A DNA stretch of 64,000 bases from Winogradskyella ludwigii (lineage in GTDB: Bacteria > Bacteroidota > Bacteroidia > Flavobacteriales > Flavobacteriaceae): assembly GCF_013403985.1 (NCBI RefSeq), contig NZ_JABFDF010000002.1:310001-374000 (forward strand), given 5' to 3'. A model generated the notes under the pieces. That model had not been told where the DNA came from. It saw only the letters and a list, made by a program, of their open reading frames with translations, and did not search any database. Of this stretch, positions 1-9,052 are shown one piece after another. The position numbers and the translations under genes were made by a program. Within the stretch, counting starts at the first letter, position 1. Every line of letters starts with the position of its first letter.

Positions 1-952
1 GAGGCTTTTTAATGAATTTTATATAAACTTGAAAAAAAGGATTAAATCTTATATGCGGAACACGCTTATTAATAAAAAGACTTATGGGATTAAACAGTAA
101 AAACATAAGCTTCAAATTATTTAATTTTTCACTTTTTAAAAGCTTTCCTATGTCAATTCCATAGTGTTGTAACTTCAACAAATCCATTTGTAATTGCTGG
201 CTTAAAATGCGCATTGCTAAATCATTCCTTTTAACGACATCATCTACAAACAAGTTTTGTCTTAATTCAAAATATCTTTTCAATACACCGTGCTCTTCTT
301 TATTGGATTTTGAAATAGTAGATAAGCTATGTCTAAAATAATGAAAATAGGTTTTATCATAGAAATAGCCTTTACAAACAAGTCCCATTCTAATAAACAA
401 AAAGGCATCTTCGCCCGTATACGACGTATGAAAACCACCTAATTGCTCTACTACACGCTTCCTAACAACCAACGAGCCTGGACCTTGAAGACAAAAAAAA
501 TTTCGCAACCAAATATGTCCCAAAGTTGGCATATCATTAATGCCTTCTCTTATATCTTTTATTGGGTGTTTAATCACGCGATTCTTATAAAAACGTTTGG
601 AACGACAAAATACAAAATCTACATCGTGGGTCTCTAATACACCAAAATCATACTCAAATTTCTCCGGTAAAATAATATCATCGCAATCCAAAAAAGCTAA
701 AAACTCCCCTTTTGCAATCTTAATCCCTGTATTTCTAGCATGGCCTGCACCTTGTCTTTCCTCGGTTAAAATCGTATAATTAAAAGTAACGTTTTCCAAC
801 AGCAATCTCAAAATGCTTAACGAATCATCTTTAGAATTGTTATCAATAAAAACACATTCAAAATCACTAAAGGTAAAGGCATTGATTGTTTTAATTAGCT
901 GATTTAAAAATGGTGCACCATTATAAATAGGGATGATAACAGATAACTTCAT
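1..952 (-). CDS. Glycosyltransferase family 2, C-terminus cut by window edge
   Basis: Minus-strand frame open from an ATG at 952-950 to the left edge with no stop, so the C-terminus is missing (at least 317 codons present). The start reads MKLSVIIPIYNGAPFL, the typical GT-A fold opening of GT2 enzymes. An NNSKDDS stretch (nucleotide-sugar site) and FLDCDD (metal-binding D-x-D type) follow at about residues 30-100, and an ED acidic pair (SYTGEDAFLF) lies further on. It should transfer a sugar from a nucleotide sugar to a growing polysaccharide at the cytoplasmic membrane. Its ATG overlaps the TAA of the upstream asparagine-synthase-like gene (TAATG), which fixes the start and indicates co-translation. 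Donor and acceptor cannot be told from sequence. Confidence 0.88.
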   Translation of the reverse strand, partial: MKLSVIIPIYNGAPFLNQLIKTINAFTFSDFECVFIDNNSKDDSLSILRLLLENVTFNYTILTEERQGAGHARNTGIKIAKGEFLAFLDCDDIILPEKFEYDFGVLETHDVDFVFCRSKRFYKNRVIKHPIKDIREGINDMPTLGHIWLRNFFCLQGPGSLVVRKRVVEQLGGFHTSYTGEDAFLFIRMGLVCKGYFYDKTYFHYFRHSLSTISKSNKEEHGVLKRYFELRQNLFVDDVVKRNDLAMRILSQQLQMDLLKLQHYGIDIGKLLKSEKLNNLKLMFLLFNPISLFINKRVPHIRFNPFFQVYIKFIKKP

Positions 953-2334
953 TAGTGTATATTATTTTGTTTATGCCATAACGCAAACGTTAACAACATA
1001 CTTACAGGCGTAGAATAGTATACAGTATCAACCATTTTAAACTTATTATAAAAGTCATCTACAATTTCTTTTGGAATAAATTCTTGGAAAGAAGAATCAT
1101 TAAGATACTTTTTTAAGTGATTATCATTTTCAGCTCCTAAAAATTGTAATTCAAAGTTGCGTTGAATATACGGATTACCAATAGCACTATTAAATTCTCG
1201 TTTCAATTTATTAACTATCCTATATGGTATATTGTAGGGACTTTTGTTGTAATGGAAATTATTTATATTAAATGGCTTATGCGCATGCCATGTTAAATTA
1301 GCTAATTTTTCATTTTGTTTAATATGAGCAATCTGTAAACGTCTATCGGCTAAATAGGCTTCTGGTATGGTACAAATAAACTCACACATTCTATTATCAT
1401 AATAAGGCATAGATATGGGATGTACAGATTCAAAAACACATAAATTCGTTGTTGTCCACCGATGTGCCCATTGTGAGGTTTTAAAAGCTCTAACTTTAGC
1501 GCTAATATTTTCTATTTTTATTTTGGCTAAAGATTTTTCTATTCTAGATACTAAATAAGGCTTAAATTCTCCTTTTAGACTCCATGATTTCCAAAGTGCT
1601 TCTGCGAACTCCAAACCTCCAGGTTTTAGCATTTTTTTTAGCAGCAACTTGGTGACGTCTTCCTCTTTAATGCCCTCAGGCGCACCACAATCAAAAAGCA
1701 CATCTCCCCAATGCCCTAATGAAAAAACACCTTTCATTTCCTTAAGTGCTTCCAAAACTCCCATCTGCCTAGAATGTGTAAATTCAGAATAACAGCCATT
1801 TAATTGAGCTAAATCGTCAATACAATTCCATAAATAACTTTTAGGTATTTTGAATGCATCAAATGTAAAATTACAAACGTTAGCAATCTGCTTGCTTATT
1901 TTATGCTCTGGGTAACCGCCCGGAAACGAATAACTATAAGCATGTACAGGATTATCAAGGTCTTTTAAAATTAAAGCCTGACTTCTACTGTCTAATCCTC
2001 CAGATAAAGGCAAAATAACAGGATGATCTCCTATTTGTTCTTTGGTTATTGCGGTTAATAACTCTATGTACTCGCTTAAAGCTTGCTCAAATGAAATATT
2101 TCTAGGTGTGTAATGCCATTCAAAATTAGGTTTACTTTCTACTAATAAGTTATCATCATTGAAATAATGATCATGAGCTGGCAATAAGCAAACGGTATCT
2201 TTCCAATATGTATCACCATCTAAAAAGAACCCCGTAGCAGCAAAAACACAAATGGCTTCTTTATATAATTCGTGAGGAGCATCTATTTTTGCAAACTCTT
2301 GTTTGTTGGGTAGTATTGGGGTTTTTATAATCAT
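952..2334 (-). CDS. Asparagine synthase-like protein lacking the glutaminase domain
   Basis: 460 aa. The PP-loop ATP-binding motif SGGLDS lies at residues 111-116, followed by a region resembling the AMP-forming synthetase domain of asparagine synthase (AsnB) enzymes. Canonical AsnB begins with Met-Cys, and that Cys2 is the glutaminase nucleophile. This protein starts MIIKTPILPN and has only about 100 residues before the PP-loop, so it cannot hydrolyse glutamine in the usual way. Relatives of this shape are common in polysaccharide loci, where they may amidate a uronic acid or join an amine to a carboxylate; that role is inferred. WbpO in the same locus would supply a uronic acid. The gene overlaps the downstream GT2 start by one base and lies 37 bp after the next upstream gene. 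Confidence 0.8.
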   Translation of the reverse strand: MIIKTPILPNKQEFAKIDAPHELYKEAICVFAATGFFLDGDTYWKDTVCLLPAHDHYFNDDNLLVESKPNFEWHYTPRNISFEQALSEYIELLTAITKEQIGDHPVILPLSGGLDSRSQALILKDLDNPVHAYSYSFPGGYPEHKISKQIANVCNFTFDAFKIPKSYLWNCIDDLAQLNGCYSEFTHSRQMGVLEALKEMKGVFSLGHWGDVLFDCGAPEGIKEEDVTKLLLKKMLKPGGLEFAEALWKSWSLKGEFKPYLVSRIEKSLAKIKIENISAKVRAFKTSQWAHRWTTTNLCVFESVHPISMPYYDNRMCEFICTIPEAYLADRRLQIAHIKQNEKLANLTWHAHKPFNINNFHYNKSPYNIPYRIVNKLKREFNSAIGNPYIQRNFELQFLGAENDNHLKKYLNDSSFQEFIPKEIVDDFYNKFKMVDTVYYSTPVSMLLTFALWHKQNNIH

Positions 2335-2371
2335 AGTTAATTTGGTAAAACAAATATATAATAATAAAAAA

Positions 2372-3220
2372 CTAATTATTAAAAAGTAACTTGTCTGCTA
2401 AAGTCTCATCTAAAACTTCCGGATAGTCAGTTGATAATAAATCATCTAAATTATAACCATTATCAATATACCATTTGTTACTTTTTAATTTATTTTTACA
2501 ATTCTCTACTGATATAATTCGATAGTGATAGCATAACAAGTAAGCCTGTTGAATATCTTTTTCTCTTAAACTATAGTGAAAAGGAGTCAATCTACTTTTT
2601 TCTTTTTTTATACCATCAACTATTTTTAGGTTTATTTTACGAGTTGGCGATTTGGGATGGTGATCCCAAACAGCATCAAAATATTTCGTTTTAAAAATGC
2701 ACTTAACTTCAATTTCATCATAACGACAACGAAATTTTTGGTGCTCACTCATTTCATTTTCATGCTTTAAATCATGATTCCAACGATATGTATTCCCTTT
2801 TAATATGCTCTTAGGTGATTTTTCTAATCCATTACTACTCATCATTACCCAAGGTACTTTAATACAATGAACGTTTTTAAAGGTTGTTTCTAGTGATTCT
2901 CGAATAGTTTTGTTTCCATGTTTTTTTGTCGAAATAAACTCATCTACATCCACATAAATCATCCAATCAAAATCATTTTTAATCTCTTGATATAAAGTAT
3001 TTGCAAAGTTATTCTGAATAATATTTTTTTCAAAAACCACTTTTACATTAAGTTTATTTAATAGGTTAGTATAAATAGATTTATCACTAGAGTTATCGTC
3101 TATTATAAAAATATTGTCCACTCCTTCATTTAAATAATACATAGCAAATTCTTCTATAAAAAACTCGTCTTTACATCTACATATTAAACCTATAGTAAAT
3201 TTTTGCTTAAAAAAACTCAT
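2372..3220 (-). CDS. Glycosyltransferase, GT2_4/GT92-like
   Basis: 282 aa. The opening IGLICRCKDEFFIEEFAMYY followed by IFIIDDNSSDKS (about residues 36-48) and MIYVDVDEFI (about 87-96) is the pattern of the glycosyltransferase 2_4 / GT92 group, in which the DVDEF acidic cluster binds the metal and nucleotide sugar. No membrane segment is apparent, so it probably acts on the cytoplasmic face. It lies 3 bp after the upstream sulfotransferase gene, consistent with one operon. A Lys-rich middle and a C-terminal helical segment (QQAYLLCYHY) are typical of the group. Sugar specificity is not predictable. Confidence 0.8.
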   Translation of the reverse strand: MSFFKQKFTIGLICRCKDEFFIEEFAMYYLNEGVDNIFIIDDNSSDKSIYTNLLNKLNVKVVFEKNIIQNNFANTLYQEIKNDFDWMIYVDVDEFISTKKHGNKTIRESLETTFKNVHCIKVPWVMMSSNGLEKSPKSILKGNTYRWNHDLKHENEMSEHQKFRCRYDEIEVKCIFKTKYFDAVWDHHPKSPTRKINLKIVDGIKKEKSRLTPFHYSLREKDIQQAYLLCYHYRIISVENCKNKLKSNKWYIDNGYNLDDLLSTDYPEVLDETLADKLLFNN

Positions 3221-3223
3221 AAA

Positions 3224-4120
3224 TTACCAATCTTCTTTTATATAAAAATGTTTCCAAACCTCTTTAGTACCACTTTTTATAATTTCTATTTCTTCTGGTT
3301 CTAATCTCTCTTTCCACGTAAAAATGTTTTCTTTAGAATCTCTTGAAAGGTAAGAGCTCTCTTGAGGTTTAGATGAATTGATAATAGCATTTTTTATTGG
3401 CGTTGTAAATTTCAAATTTAATTTTTTAAAAATTTGATTATACTTTTCTTCAGGACTTCTCGATAAATCTTCATGTCTAATAAAAATCCAATTGGGATTA
3501 TCTTTATATTTTTCTTGAAGCTTAAAAACAACACTATAAAGAATATTCCATATTAGAATACTCGATTCAAGCAGGTCTTTTTTTTCATTAGCTAGTTCCA
3601 TTTCTAACTTGTAATCAAGAAGATAATCTTGCATTAATTGATCTTGTTTTAATAAATTATTAAAATCAAATATCCAATTTTTCACTTTAACACTTGCTAC
3701 AAAAGCAGCAGGATGTCGTATAGACACAATTACATGTGCATCTAATTCTTCATAAAACCATTCTGACGATAACAATGCTATAGGATCTTTATATAGCGGA
3801 ATAGTATGAAAGCACTTTAACTCATATAAAAATGCATCTTTTACTTGCCCTAAATATTTGGTTTTTTTTAATGCTTTAAAAAGCCTGATGAAATCTATCT
3901 GATGAAACTTATTAAGATATTTCTTTAATTTCTTTCTGACACTTACATCAGAGTCCAAAGTAAAATATTGATACCAATATTGTAAAGGCATATTACTGTT
4001 TTTTGCAATATTAAAAGGCTCGTGTATATATTGCAATTCTTTAGACATCCCCATTATTTTCCCCATCCAAGTTGAACCTGATCTATGAATACCTGTGATT
4101 AAAAGCGTTTTTGGTTTCAT
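3224..4120 (-). CDS. PAPS-dependent sulfotransferase (first of three)
   Basis: 298 aa. Residues 4-18 read TLLITGIHRSGSTWM, the 5'-phosphosulfate-binding loop of PAPS-dependent sulfotransferases. Around residue 130 VIVSIRHPAAFVASV matches the 3'-phosphate-binding motif with its Arg and Ser. It should transfer sulfate from 3'-phosphoadenosine-5'-phosphosulfate to a hydroxyl or amine of the polysaccharide made by the surrounding glycosyltransferases. It is clearly different in sequence from the two other sulfotransferases at 6251-7000 and 11640-12461. Genes on either side are 3 and 15 bp away, as expected in an operon. The exact acceptor is unknown. Confidence 0.87.
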   Translation of the reverse strand: MKPKTLLITGIHRSGSTWMGKIMGMSKELQYIHEPFNIAKNSNMPLQYWYQYFTLDSDVSVRKKLKKYLNKFHQIDFIRLFKALKKTKYLGQVKDAFLYELKCFHTIPLYKDPIALLSSEWFYEELDAHVIVSIRHPAAFVASVKVKNWIFDFNNLLKQDQLMQDYLLDYKLEMELANEKKDLLESSILIWNILYSVVFKLQEKYKDNPNWIFIRHEDLSRSPEEKYNQIFKKLNLKFTTPIKNAIINSSKPQESSYLSRDSKENIFTWKERLEPEEIEIIKSGTKEVWKHFYIKEDW

Positions 4121-4135
4121 TTCTATCTTTTATCC

Positions 4136-5347
4136 TTATTTTTTTACAAGCAACCTTAAAATTCTACGAACATAGATGGCTTTTCTCCTAAAATGTATTT
4201 TCGTACTTAATAATGGTCTAATTGCTAATTTAAGTCCCTCTACTTTATCACCTCTATTTAAAAGCTGCATAGACTGACTCAAATTATCATAAAGCAACTC
4301 TTTTTTTCGTTGCTCATTTGCAAGCACAATTTTTGAAGTACGAAATGCCCAAGACTTTAAATTAATAGCTTCCCAACTTAAAATTGTTTCATTAAAAAGT
4401 GTTTTATATGCAGTACCTAAAGCTTCCCAAGAATATATAGAAGCAATGTTTTTCGATTCTGATGCGTAAGCTAGATACTTATTTTTATCTTCTTTCATTA
4501 CTACCAAAGCCTCTGCTAAAGCTAAAACATCTGCTTTATCACACAAAATACCACCACCTTCGTTTAATACATCTGCGGCGACACCTATATTTGTAGAAAC
4601 CACGGGAATACCACTAGCTAAAGATTCTAAAACAGGTAAAGGTCCCCCTTCATAATCGGAAGTACATAAATAAACGTGTATCAGCTCAAAAAACTTTAAA
4701 GCTTCACTGTCCGCCGTTAATTTATGGTGGGTGTAATTAATATTTGCTTTTTTCAAATCCGTATAATAAAGCTCCCAACCACCACCTTGAATTATTAACT
4801 CGACATCTATTTTATTATCGACAAGTCTTTTGAGTACTTGAATAGCAATATCGACACGCTTTCTATTATCTTTACCGGGGTAAGACCCCATCATTCCTAT
4901 TTTAAATGCTCCTTTTCCTGAATATAAGTTTGATTCAATGTCTCCAAAATCTTCGAGCATAATTCCTAATGAAGCCCTAATAGTATTCGTTTTCGTGCGA
5001 TATTTTAGGTCATTTAACCACTCTTTAGATACAACGTGAATAACATCTGCAAAAGAAGCTTCTTCTATTTTGTAAGTTTCATCAGAACAGACATGATGTA
5101 CTGTAGCTATTTTTGGAATAGATATTTGTCTATATGCTATCTTTCTATTTCCTCCTAAATGACCAACATTAAAAAGCCAATGCACAATATCTACGTGTTG
5201 CAACAAACGTTCAAACTCTTGATATCTATATTTAAATTCATGGATAGAAAAAAAGTAAACATCATCGTCGGGTAGAGCCTTCACCATACCTTTAGCAATA
5301 GCACCTTCGGACCAATGGAAATTACCAGAAACTAATAAAACTCTCAT
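4136..5347 (-). CDS. Glycosyltransferase family 4 (GT-B fold)
   Basis: 403 aa. The N-terminus MRVLLVSGNFHWSEGAIAKG resembles the first Rossmann domain of GT4 enzymes. The second domain begins near KIGMMGSYPGKDNRKRVDIA, and the donor-site motif LPVLESLASGIPVVSTNIG (about residues 237-255) includes the ExxxxG(I/V)P signature. It is a retaining transferase acting in the cytoplasm on a lipid-linked glycan. Its start overlaps the end of the next upstream gene (5344-5347) by 4 bp. A basic C-terminal tail (FRRKAIYVRRILRLLVKK) could associate with the membrane; that is inference. Confidence 0.88.
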   Translation of the reverse strand: MRVLLVSGNFHWSEGAIAKGMVKALPDDDVYFFSIHEFKYRYQEFERLLQHVDIVHWLFNVGHLGGNRKIAYRQISIPKIATVHHVCSDETYKIEEASFADVIHVVSKEWLNDLKYRTKTNTIRASLGIMLEDFGDIESNLYSGKGAFKIGMMGSYPGKDNRKRVDIAIQVLKRLVDNKIDVELIIQGGGWELYYTDLKKANINYTHHKLTADSEALKFFELIHVYLCTSDYEGGPLPVLESLASGIPVVSTNIGVAADVLNEGGGILCDKADVLALAEALVVMKEDKNKYLAYASESKNIASIYSWEALGTAYKTLFNETILSWEAINLKSWAFRTSKIVLANEQRKKELLYDNLSQSMQLLNRGDKVEGLKLAIRPLLSTKIHFRRKAIYVRRILRLLVKK

Positions 5348-6180
5348 AACTTACTTTTCATTCTTTTTATTTTATAGGTCATAATTTTATTTACTACAGA
5401 ATAATCGAACCAATTTTTAAGGAGAACATAATTATGTATGCGATTATACTCTGCTAATTTAAATGTGCTTTTTTCTGGATTATTACGCACGGTACCTTTA
5501 TGCTTGCGCATAAAGTTTAGTTTTTCTGCGATATATGTAAATTTATAATTTTTAACACATAAATGTACCCAAAAGTAAAAATCACCAATTGTTTTAAATG
5601 AAATTACTTCTTTTGCCTTTTGAGAAAGCACCGTTTTTTTAAACACCACAGAACTTGCATTTCTAATAATACAATAATCTGGCATAAAAAATCTCAAAAA
5701 AGTCCTTCCATATATATTAAAGTCTTTTTCTAACAGCGTTTTATGTGTTCTTTCTATTCTAGTAGTGTTACCTATATCGTTATTATATTCATCTATATTG
5801 GTTGTACCAACAAAAACAACATCTGGCGCATAATCGGTATTAAAACGGGTCATTGATGTCTCTAAAAGCAAGGGAGACGCGTAGTCATCACTCTCTGCAA
5901 TCCAAATAAAATCACCACTAGCAAGATCAATCCCTTTAAACCATTGCTTAAATGTAGATCCCGAATTCACCTGGTTATATACAATATGTACTATTTTAGG
6001 ATGATCTCTATAACTATTTAAAATAGTTTTGCTATCGTCTGTAGAACAATCGTCTAATAATATAACTTCAAAATTAGTATAGGTTTGTGCTAATACAGAT
6101 TCTATACGCTGCTTTAGATAGCGCTCATGATTATAATTTGGAATTATTATAGAAACTAATGGTTTGGTTTGCAATTTCAC
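5344..6180 (-). CDS. Glycosyltransferase family 2
   Basis: 278 aa. VSIIIPNYNHERYLKQRIES opens the GT-A fold at residue 9, EVILLDDCSTDDS follows at about 39-51, and FIWIAESDDYASP (about 90-102) holds the acidic metal-binding residues. The C-terminal part has no recognisable extra domain. It should add one sugar to the repeat unit of the polysaccharide. It overlaps the downstream GT4 gene by 4 bp (ATGA-type junction). The next upstream sulfotransferase gene ends 70 bp away at 6251. Sugar specificity is unknown. Confidence 0.87.
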   Translation of the reverse strand: MKLQTKPLVSIIIPNYNHERYLKQRIESVLAQTYTNFEVILLDDCSTDDSKTILNSYRDHPKIVHIVYNQVNSGSTFKQWFKGIDLASGDFIWIAESDDYASPLLLETSMTRFNTDYAPDVVFVGTTNIDEYNNDIGNTTRIERTHKTLLEKDFNIYGRTFLRFFMPDYCIIRNASSVVFKKTVLSQKAKEVISFKTIGDFYFWVHLCVKNYKFTYIAEKLNFMRKHKGTVRNNPEKSTFKLAEYNRIHNYVLLKNWFDYSVVNKIMTYKIKRMKSKL

Positions 6181-6250
6181 TATTGTTTATCTATGACTTC
6201 ATTTTAATATTTTCACTTAAGAGAAATATCAATATAAATACTATTATTCT

Positions 6251-7000
6251 TTATTTATTAAACATGCTCTTAATATATTTCTTCCAATATTTTAAAGGAA
6301 CAAAAAAAACAGAAGGGCATACAGCTTTTAATGTTTCAAATAAGTTCTTTTTATTACAATAAGAATAATTAAAAAACTGAAAATCTGTTTTAAATTTTTT
6401 ATACACTAATTGTTTTCTATAAATATTATAAAACACAGAATAGTGTCGAAATTTCTTTATCCCTTTTTTTGAATGTACATCAAAAAAATCATCAGTCAGT
6501 TTTAAATCTTGCTTTAATTTTTCAAATCCATCCTTAATATTTTCCATACGGATAACCAAATCATACGTTACTTCTTCTCCGTTTAAAAAAAAATATTCTT
6601 TTTGAATATTTAAATGATCACCTCGATACCTTATACAACTATTATCATTTAAAATAGTTTTAAATTTTCCTCTCTTATAAATATAATTCTTAAAACTATC
6701 AATATAGCCCGAATCTTTTATTATATAAAAATAGTCTGATACTGCACGTCCATAAGGATTCCTAACAATTACAAACTTATAATAAGTTTCCCATTCCTGT
6801 TTACTTACAAAACCATAATCCAATAATTGTTGTGGTGTAGCATGTTGTAAATGTAAACCGTGCTTTTGATTCCAACCAAATAAATTAGAATTATTAGTCT
6901 CGGTGTTATCTAAATGATCTATACCAAAAGCTTTTTCCACAGAGGTTCCCGCACATTTAGATATATGAATAAAAATAATTTTATGGATATGATTTATCAT
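6251..7000 (-). CDS. Sulfotransferase family 2-like protein (second of three)
   Basis: 249 aa. The N-terminal HKIIFIHISKCAGTSVEKAF (residues 6-25) is the 5'-PSB loop in the form found in the Sulfotransfer_2 family (chondroitin/heparan and bacterial capsule sulfotransferases). FVIVRNPYGRAVSDYFYI (about 76-93) is the 3'-phosphate-binding element with Arg and Ser. It should sulfate a sugar residue using PAPS. It overlaps the upstream GT2 gene (6997-7971) by 4 bp, so the two are probably co-translated. The C-terminal region is short and basic. Acceptor sugar is unknown. Confidence 0.87.
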   Translation of the reverse strand: MINHIHKIIFIHISKCAGTSVEKAFGIDHLDNTETNNSNLFGWNQKHGLHLQHATPQQLLDYGFVSKQEWETYYKFVIVRNPYGRAVSDYFYIIKDSGYIDSFKNYIYKRGKFKTILNDNSCIRYRGDHLNIQKEYFFLNGEEVTYDLVIRMENIKDGFEKLKQDLKLTDDFFDVHSKKGIKKFRHYSVFYNIYRKQLVYKKFKTDFQFFNYSYCNKKNLFETLKAVCPSVFFVPLKYWKKYIKSMFNK

Positions 7001-7971
7001 GTAATATTACTGAATCTGTAGGTCTTAAACACTTCATTATTTTTTAGTCGCAAATAAAATTTATAATACCTTCCAAAGAACTTTTGTGAAATTTTGGCGA
7101 GGTAAAAATAATAATAGCGCTTCGGAAATACGTCTTTAAGTTCTTTAATAAATTGAGAAGGTAAATTTATATTCTGCTTTAATTCAAAATAACTAAGAAC
7201 ACATTGCAACAAAGAAAAGCGATTAAACTTATCGGATTTAGCTTTGTCTTTTAAGTCTAAATAATTCAACCAATGTGTATCAAATAATTTACGATGATGA
7301 TGCAAACGATCAAGGTCTCTCTTACCTTGTTTAGAGTCAGACAAAAATCTTTTTTTAGTTAAAAACTCTTCTACGTAAACTAAGTCTGTTGTTTTTAACA
7401 ATAATTTGCAATTAAAATTATATTCTTGTCCTGTAAGCAATGTTTCATTAAAACAAATATCCTTTACAACATCGCTTTTAACGACTAAATCAGAGGTTAT
7501 CCATCTAATATAATCTACGGCAAAACTCTCAAAGCTCACTTGTGAAACTCTAAAATCGTAATTAAAAAAACTGTTATTTTTATGATTAAAGTATTTTGAT
7601 TTACTTACTGAAAAATCTGCCCTCGTTGAACATAAAGCCATAACTTCTTTCTGTAATTTTTCAGGAACCATTAAATCATCGCTATCAAACCAATTAATGT
7701 ACTTTCCCTTACTTACTTTAAACCCATAATTACGAGCTCCGTTACCCCCTGGCAAATGCGTGTCTGGTCGTTTGTGATACTGAAACCTAGCATCTTGAGA
7801 TATATAACGCTCTAGTAAAGCCGCTGTACCATCTGTACTTCCGTCATCCACAACCATACATTCCCAATTGAGGTAAGTTTGAGCTAAAACAGAATCTAAA
7901 GTTTCCCCAATTAAATGAGCACGATTAAACGTGGGAATAATAATGGACACTAACGGTTCTTTTTCTAACAT
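6997..7971 (-). CDS. Glycosyltransferase family 2
   Basis: 324 aa. VSIIIPTFNRAHLIGETLDS (residues 8-27), CMVVDDGSTDGTAALL (about 38-53) and YINWFDSDDLMVPEKL (about 91-106) are the classical GT2 donor- and metal-binding elements; GNGARNYG lies between them. The remaining ~200 residues form the acceptor-specific part and contain many aromatic and basic residues, suggesting membrane contact. The stop/start overlap (4 bp) with the downstream sulfotransferase suggests that they modify the same unit, though this is inference. Upstream there is a 169-bp AT-rich gap before the next gene, so a secondary promoter could lie there. Confidence 0.88.
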   Translation of the reverse strand: MLEKEPLVSIIIPTFNRAHLIGETLDSVLAQTYLNWECMVVDDGSTDGTAALLERYISQDARFQYHKRPDTHLPGGNGARNYGFKVSKGKYINWFDSDDLMVPEKLQKEVMALCSTRADFSVSKSKYFNHKNNSFFNYDFRVSQVSFESFAVDYIRWITSDLVVKSDVVKDICFNETLLTGQEYNFNCKLLLKTTDLVYVEEFLTKKRFLSDSKQGKRDLDRLHHHRKLFDTHWLNYLDLKDKAKSDKFNRFSLLQCVLSYFELKQNINLPSQFIKELKDVFPKRYYYFYLAKISQKFFGRYYKFYLRLKNNEVFKTYRFSNIT

Positions 7972-8140
7972 TTTATATTATAAAAGGCTAATATACAAAG
8001 TCAAAATAAAAAGGAAAGAAAAAAAACAAATAGAAATACTTAAGTAAAAACCTATCTTGTAGAAAAATAATTAGAAAGAACTAAAATAATCTAAACTATA
8101 AATTCTTATAAACCCTAAGATTGATAATTGATAACTTTAT

Positions 8141-9052
8141 TTATAAATAATGTTTCCCCTTGACAGTATTAACATACCTACTTTTAATAATTAAAGGTTT
8201 AATTCTATTTAAAATAAGCAACTCGTATTTAATACTATTTGCATTTGCAAATTTAAATTGCAGTTGAAACTTTAAAATCATCTTACGGTGTTTATAAACT
8301 TGAGAATCTAATTTATTATCAATGTTAATATTAGCAAACTCTACTTTATATATCTTTTCAATATTTCGATAATATTCAGAAGTAAATAATTTTGGTTTAG
8401 TTGATTTTCGCTCTTCCCGATCATGAATAACATATTCTTTTGGTAAAACACCTACTTTAAAACCATGATACTGCACACGCTGACAATAATTATCATCTTC
8501 ACCATAATGAAAAAATAAGGGATCAAAACCGCCAACTATTTCAATACATTTCCGAGACACCAACCAAGATGCCGCATTTACAAAGGGCACCTCATATACT
8601 GAAGCTAACTTATTACCTAATACAAAATCAGAATAAAACATTCCTGATTTTTCTTTACGCATATAATTGTTAAAGAGCCTATCCATTTTTTTCATATTAC
8701 GAGTAATATGAATAGGGCTTAATATTCCATAGTCTGGGTGCTCTTTTTGATTAGCTATTAAATTTTCTAACACAGTATCTACAATATATGCATCCTGATT
8801 CAATAAAAACACATGCTCTGCTCCTTGATCTAAAGCATAGCGAATTCCTAAATTATTAGCTTGACCAAAGCCTAAATTTTCAGCTTGTTTAAATAAGACT
8901 ACATTAGGATAATTGGTTTCAATAAAAGAAACGGTATCATCAGTAGAAGCATTATCTACTATAATTACAGGATAATTAGCACAACTTTTTAAACACTTCT
9001 CTAGCCATTGCATGCCGTTGTAGGTGACAATGATGATATATGTATTAGTCAT
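8141..9052 (-). CDS. Glycosyltransferase family 2, rhamnosyltransferase-like
   Basis: 303 aa. TYIIIVTYNGMQWLEKCLKS opens the protein; VIIVDNASTDDTV follows, then VFLLNQDAYI (about residues 80-89, N-x-D variant of the metal motif). The later FFHYGEDDNYCQRVQYHGFK motif with HDREER is typical of the WbbL/RfbF-like rhamnosyltransferase branch of GT2. The true donor cannot be confirmed, and no dTDP-rhamnose (rml) genes lie in this window. The start overlaps the end of the upstream GT2 gene by 4 bp. Downstream the 169-bp gap to 7971 is AT-rich and has no recognised feature. Confidence 0.87.
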   Translation of the reverse strand: MTNTYIIIVTYNGMQWLEKCLKSCANYPVIIVDNASTDDTVSFIETNYPNVVLFKQAENLGFGQANNLGIRYALDQGAEHVFLLNQDAYIVDTVLENLIANQKEHPDYGILSPIHITRNMKKMDRLFNNYMRKEKSGMFYSDFVLGNKLASVYEVPFVNAASWLVSRKCIEIVGGFDPLFFHYGEDDNYCQRVQYHGFKVGVLPKEYVIHDREERKSTKPKLFTSEYYRNIEKIYKVEFANINIDNKLDSQVYKHRKMILKFQLQFKFANANSIKYELLILNRIKPLIIKSRYVNTVKGKHYL

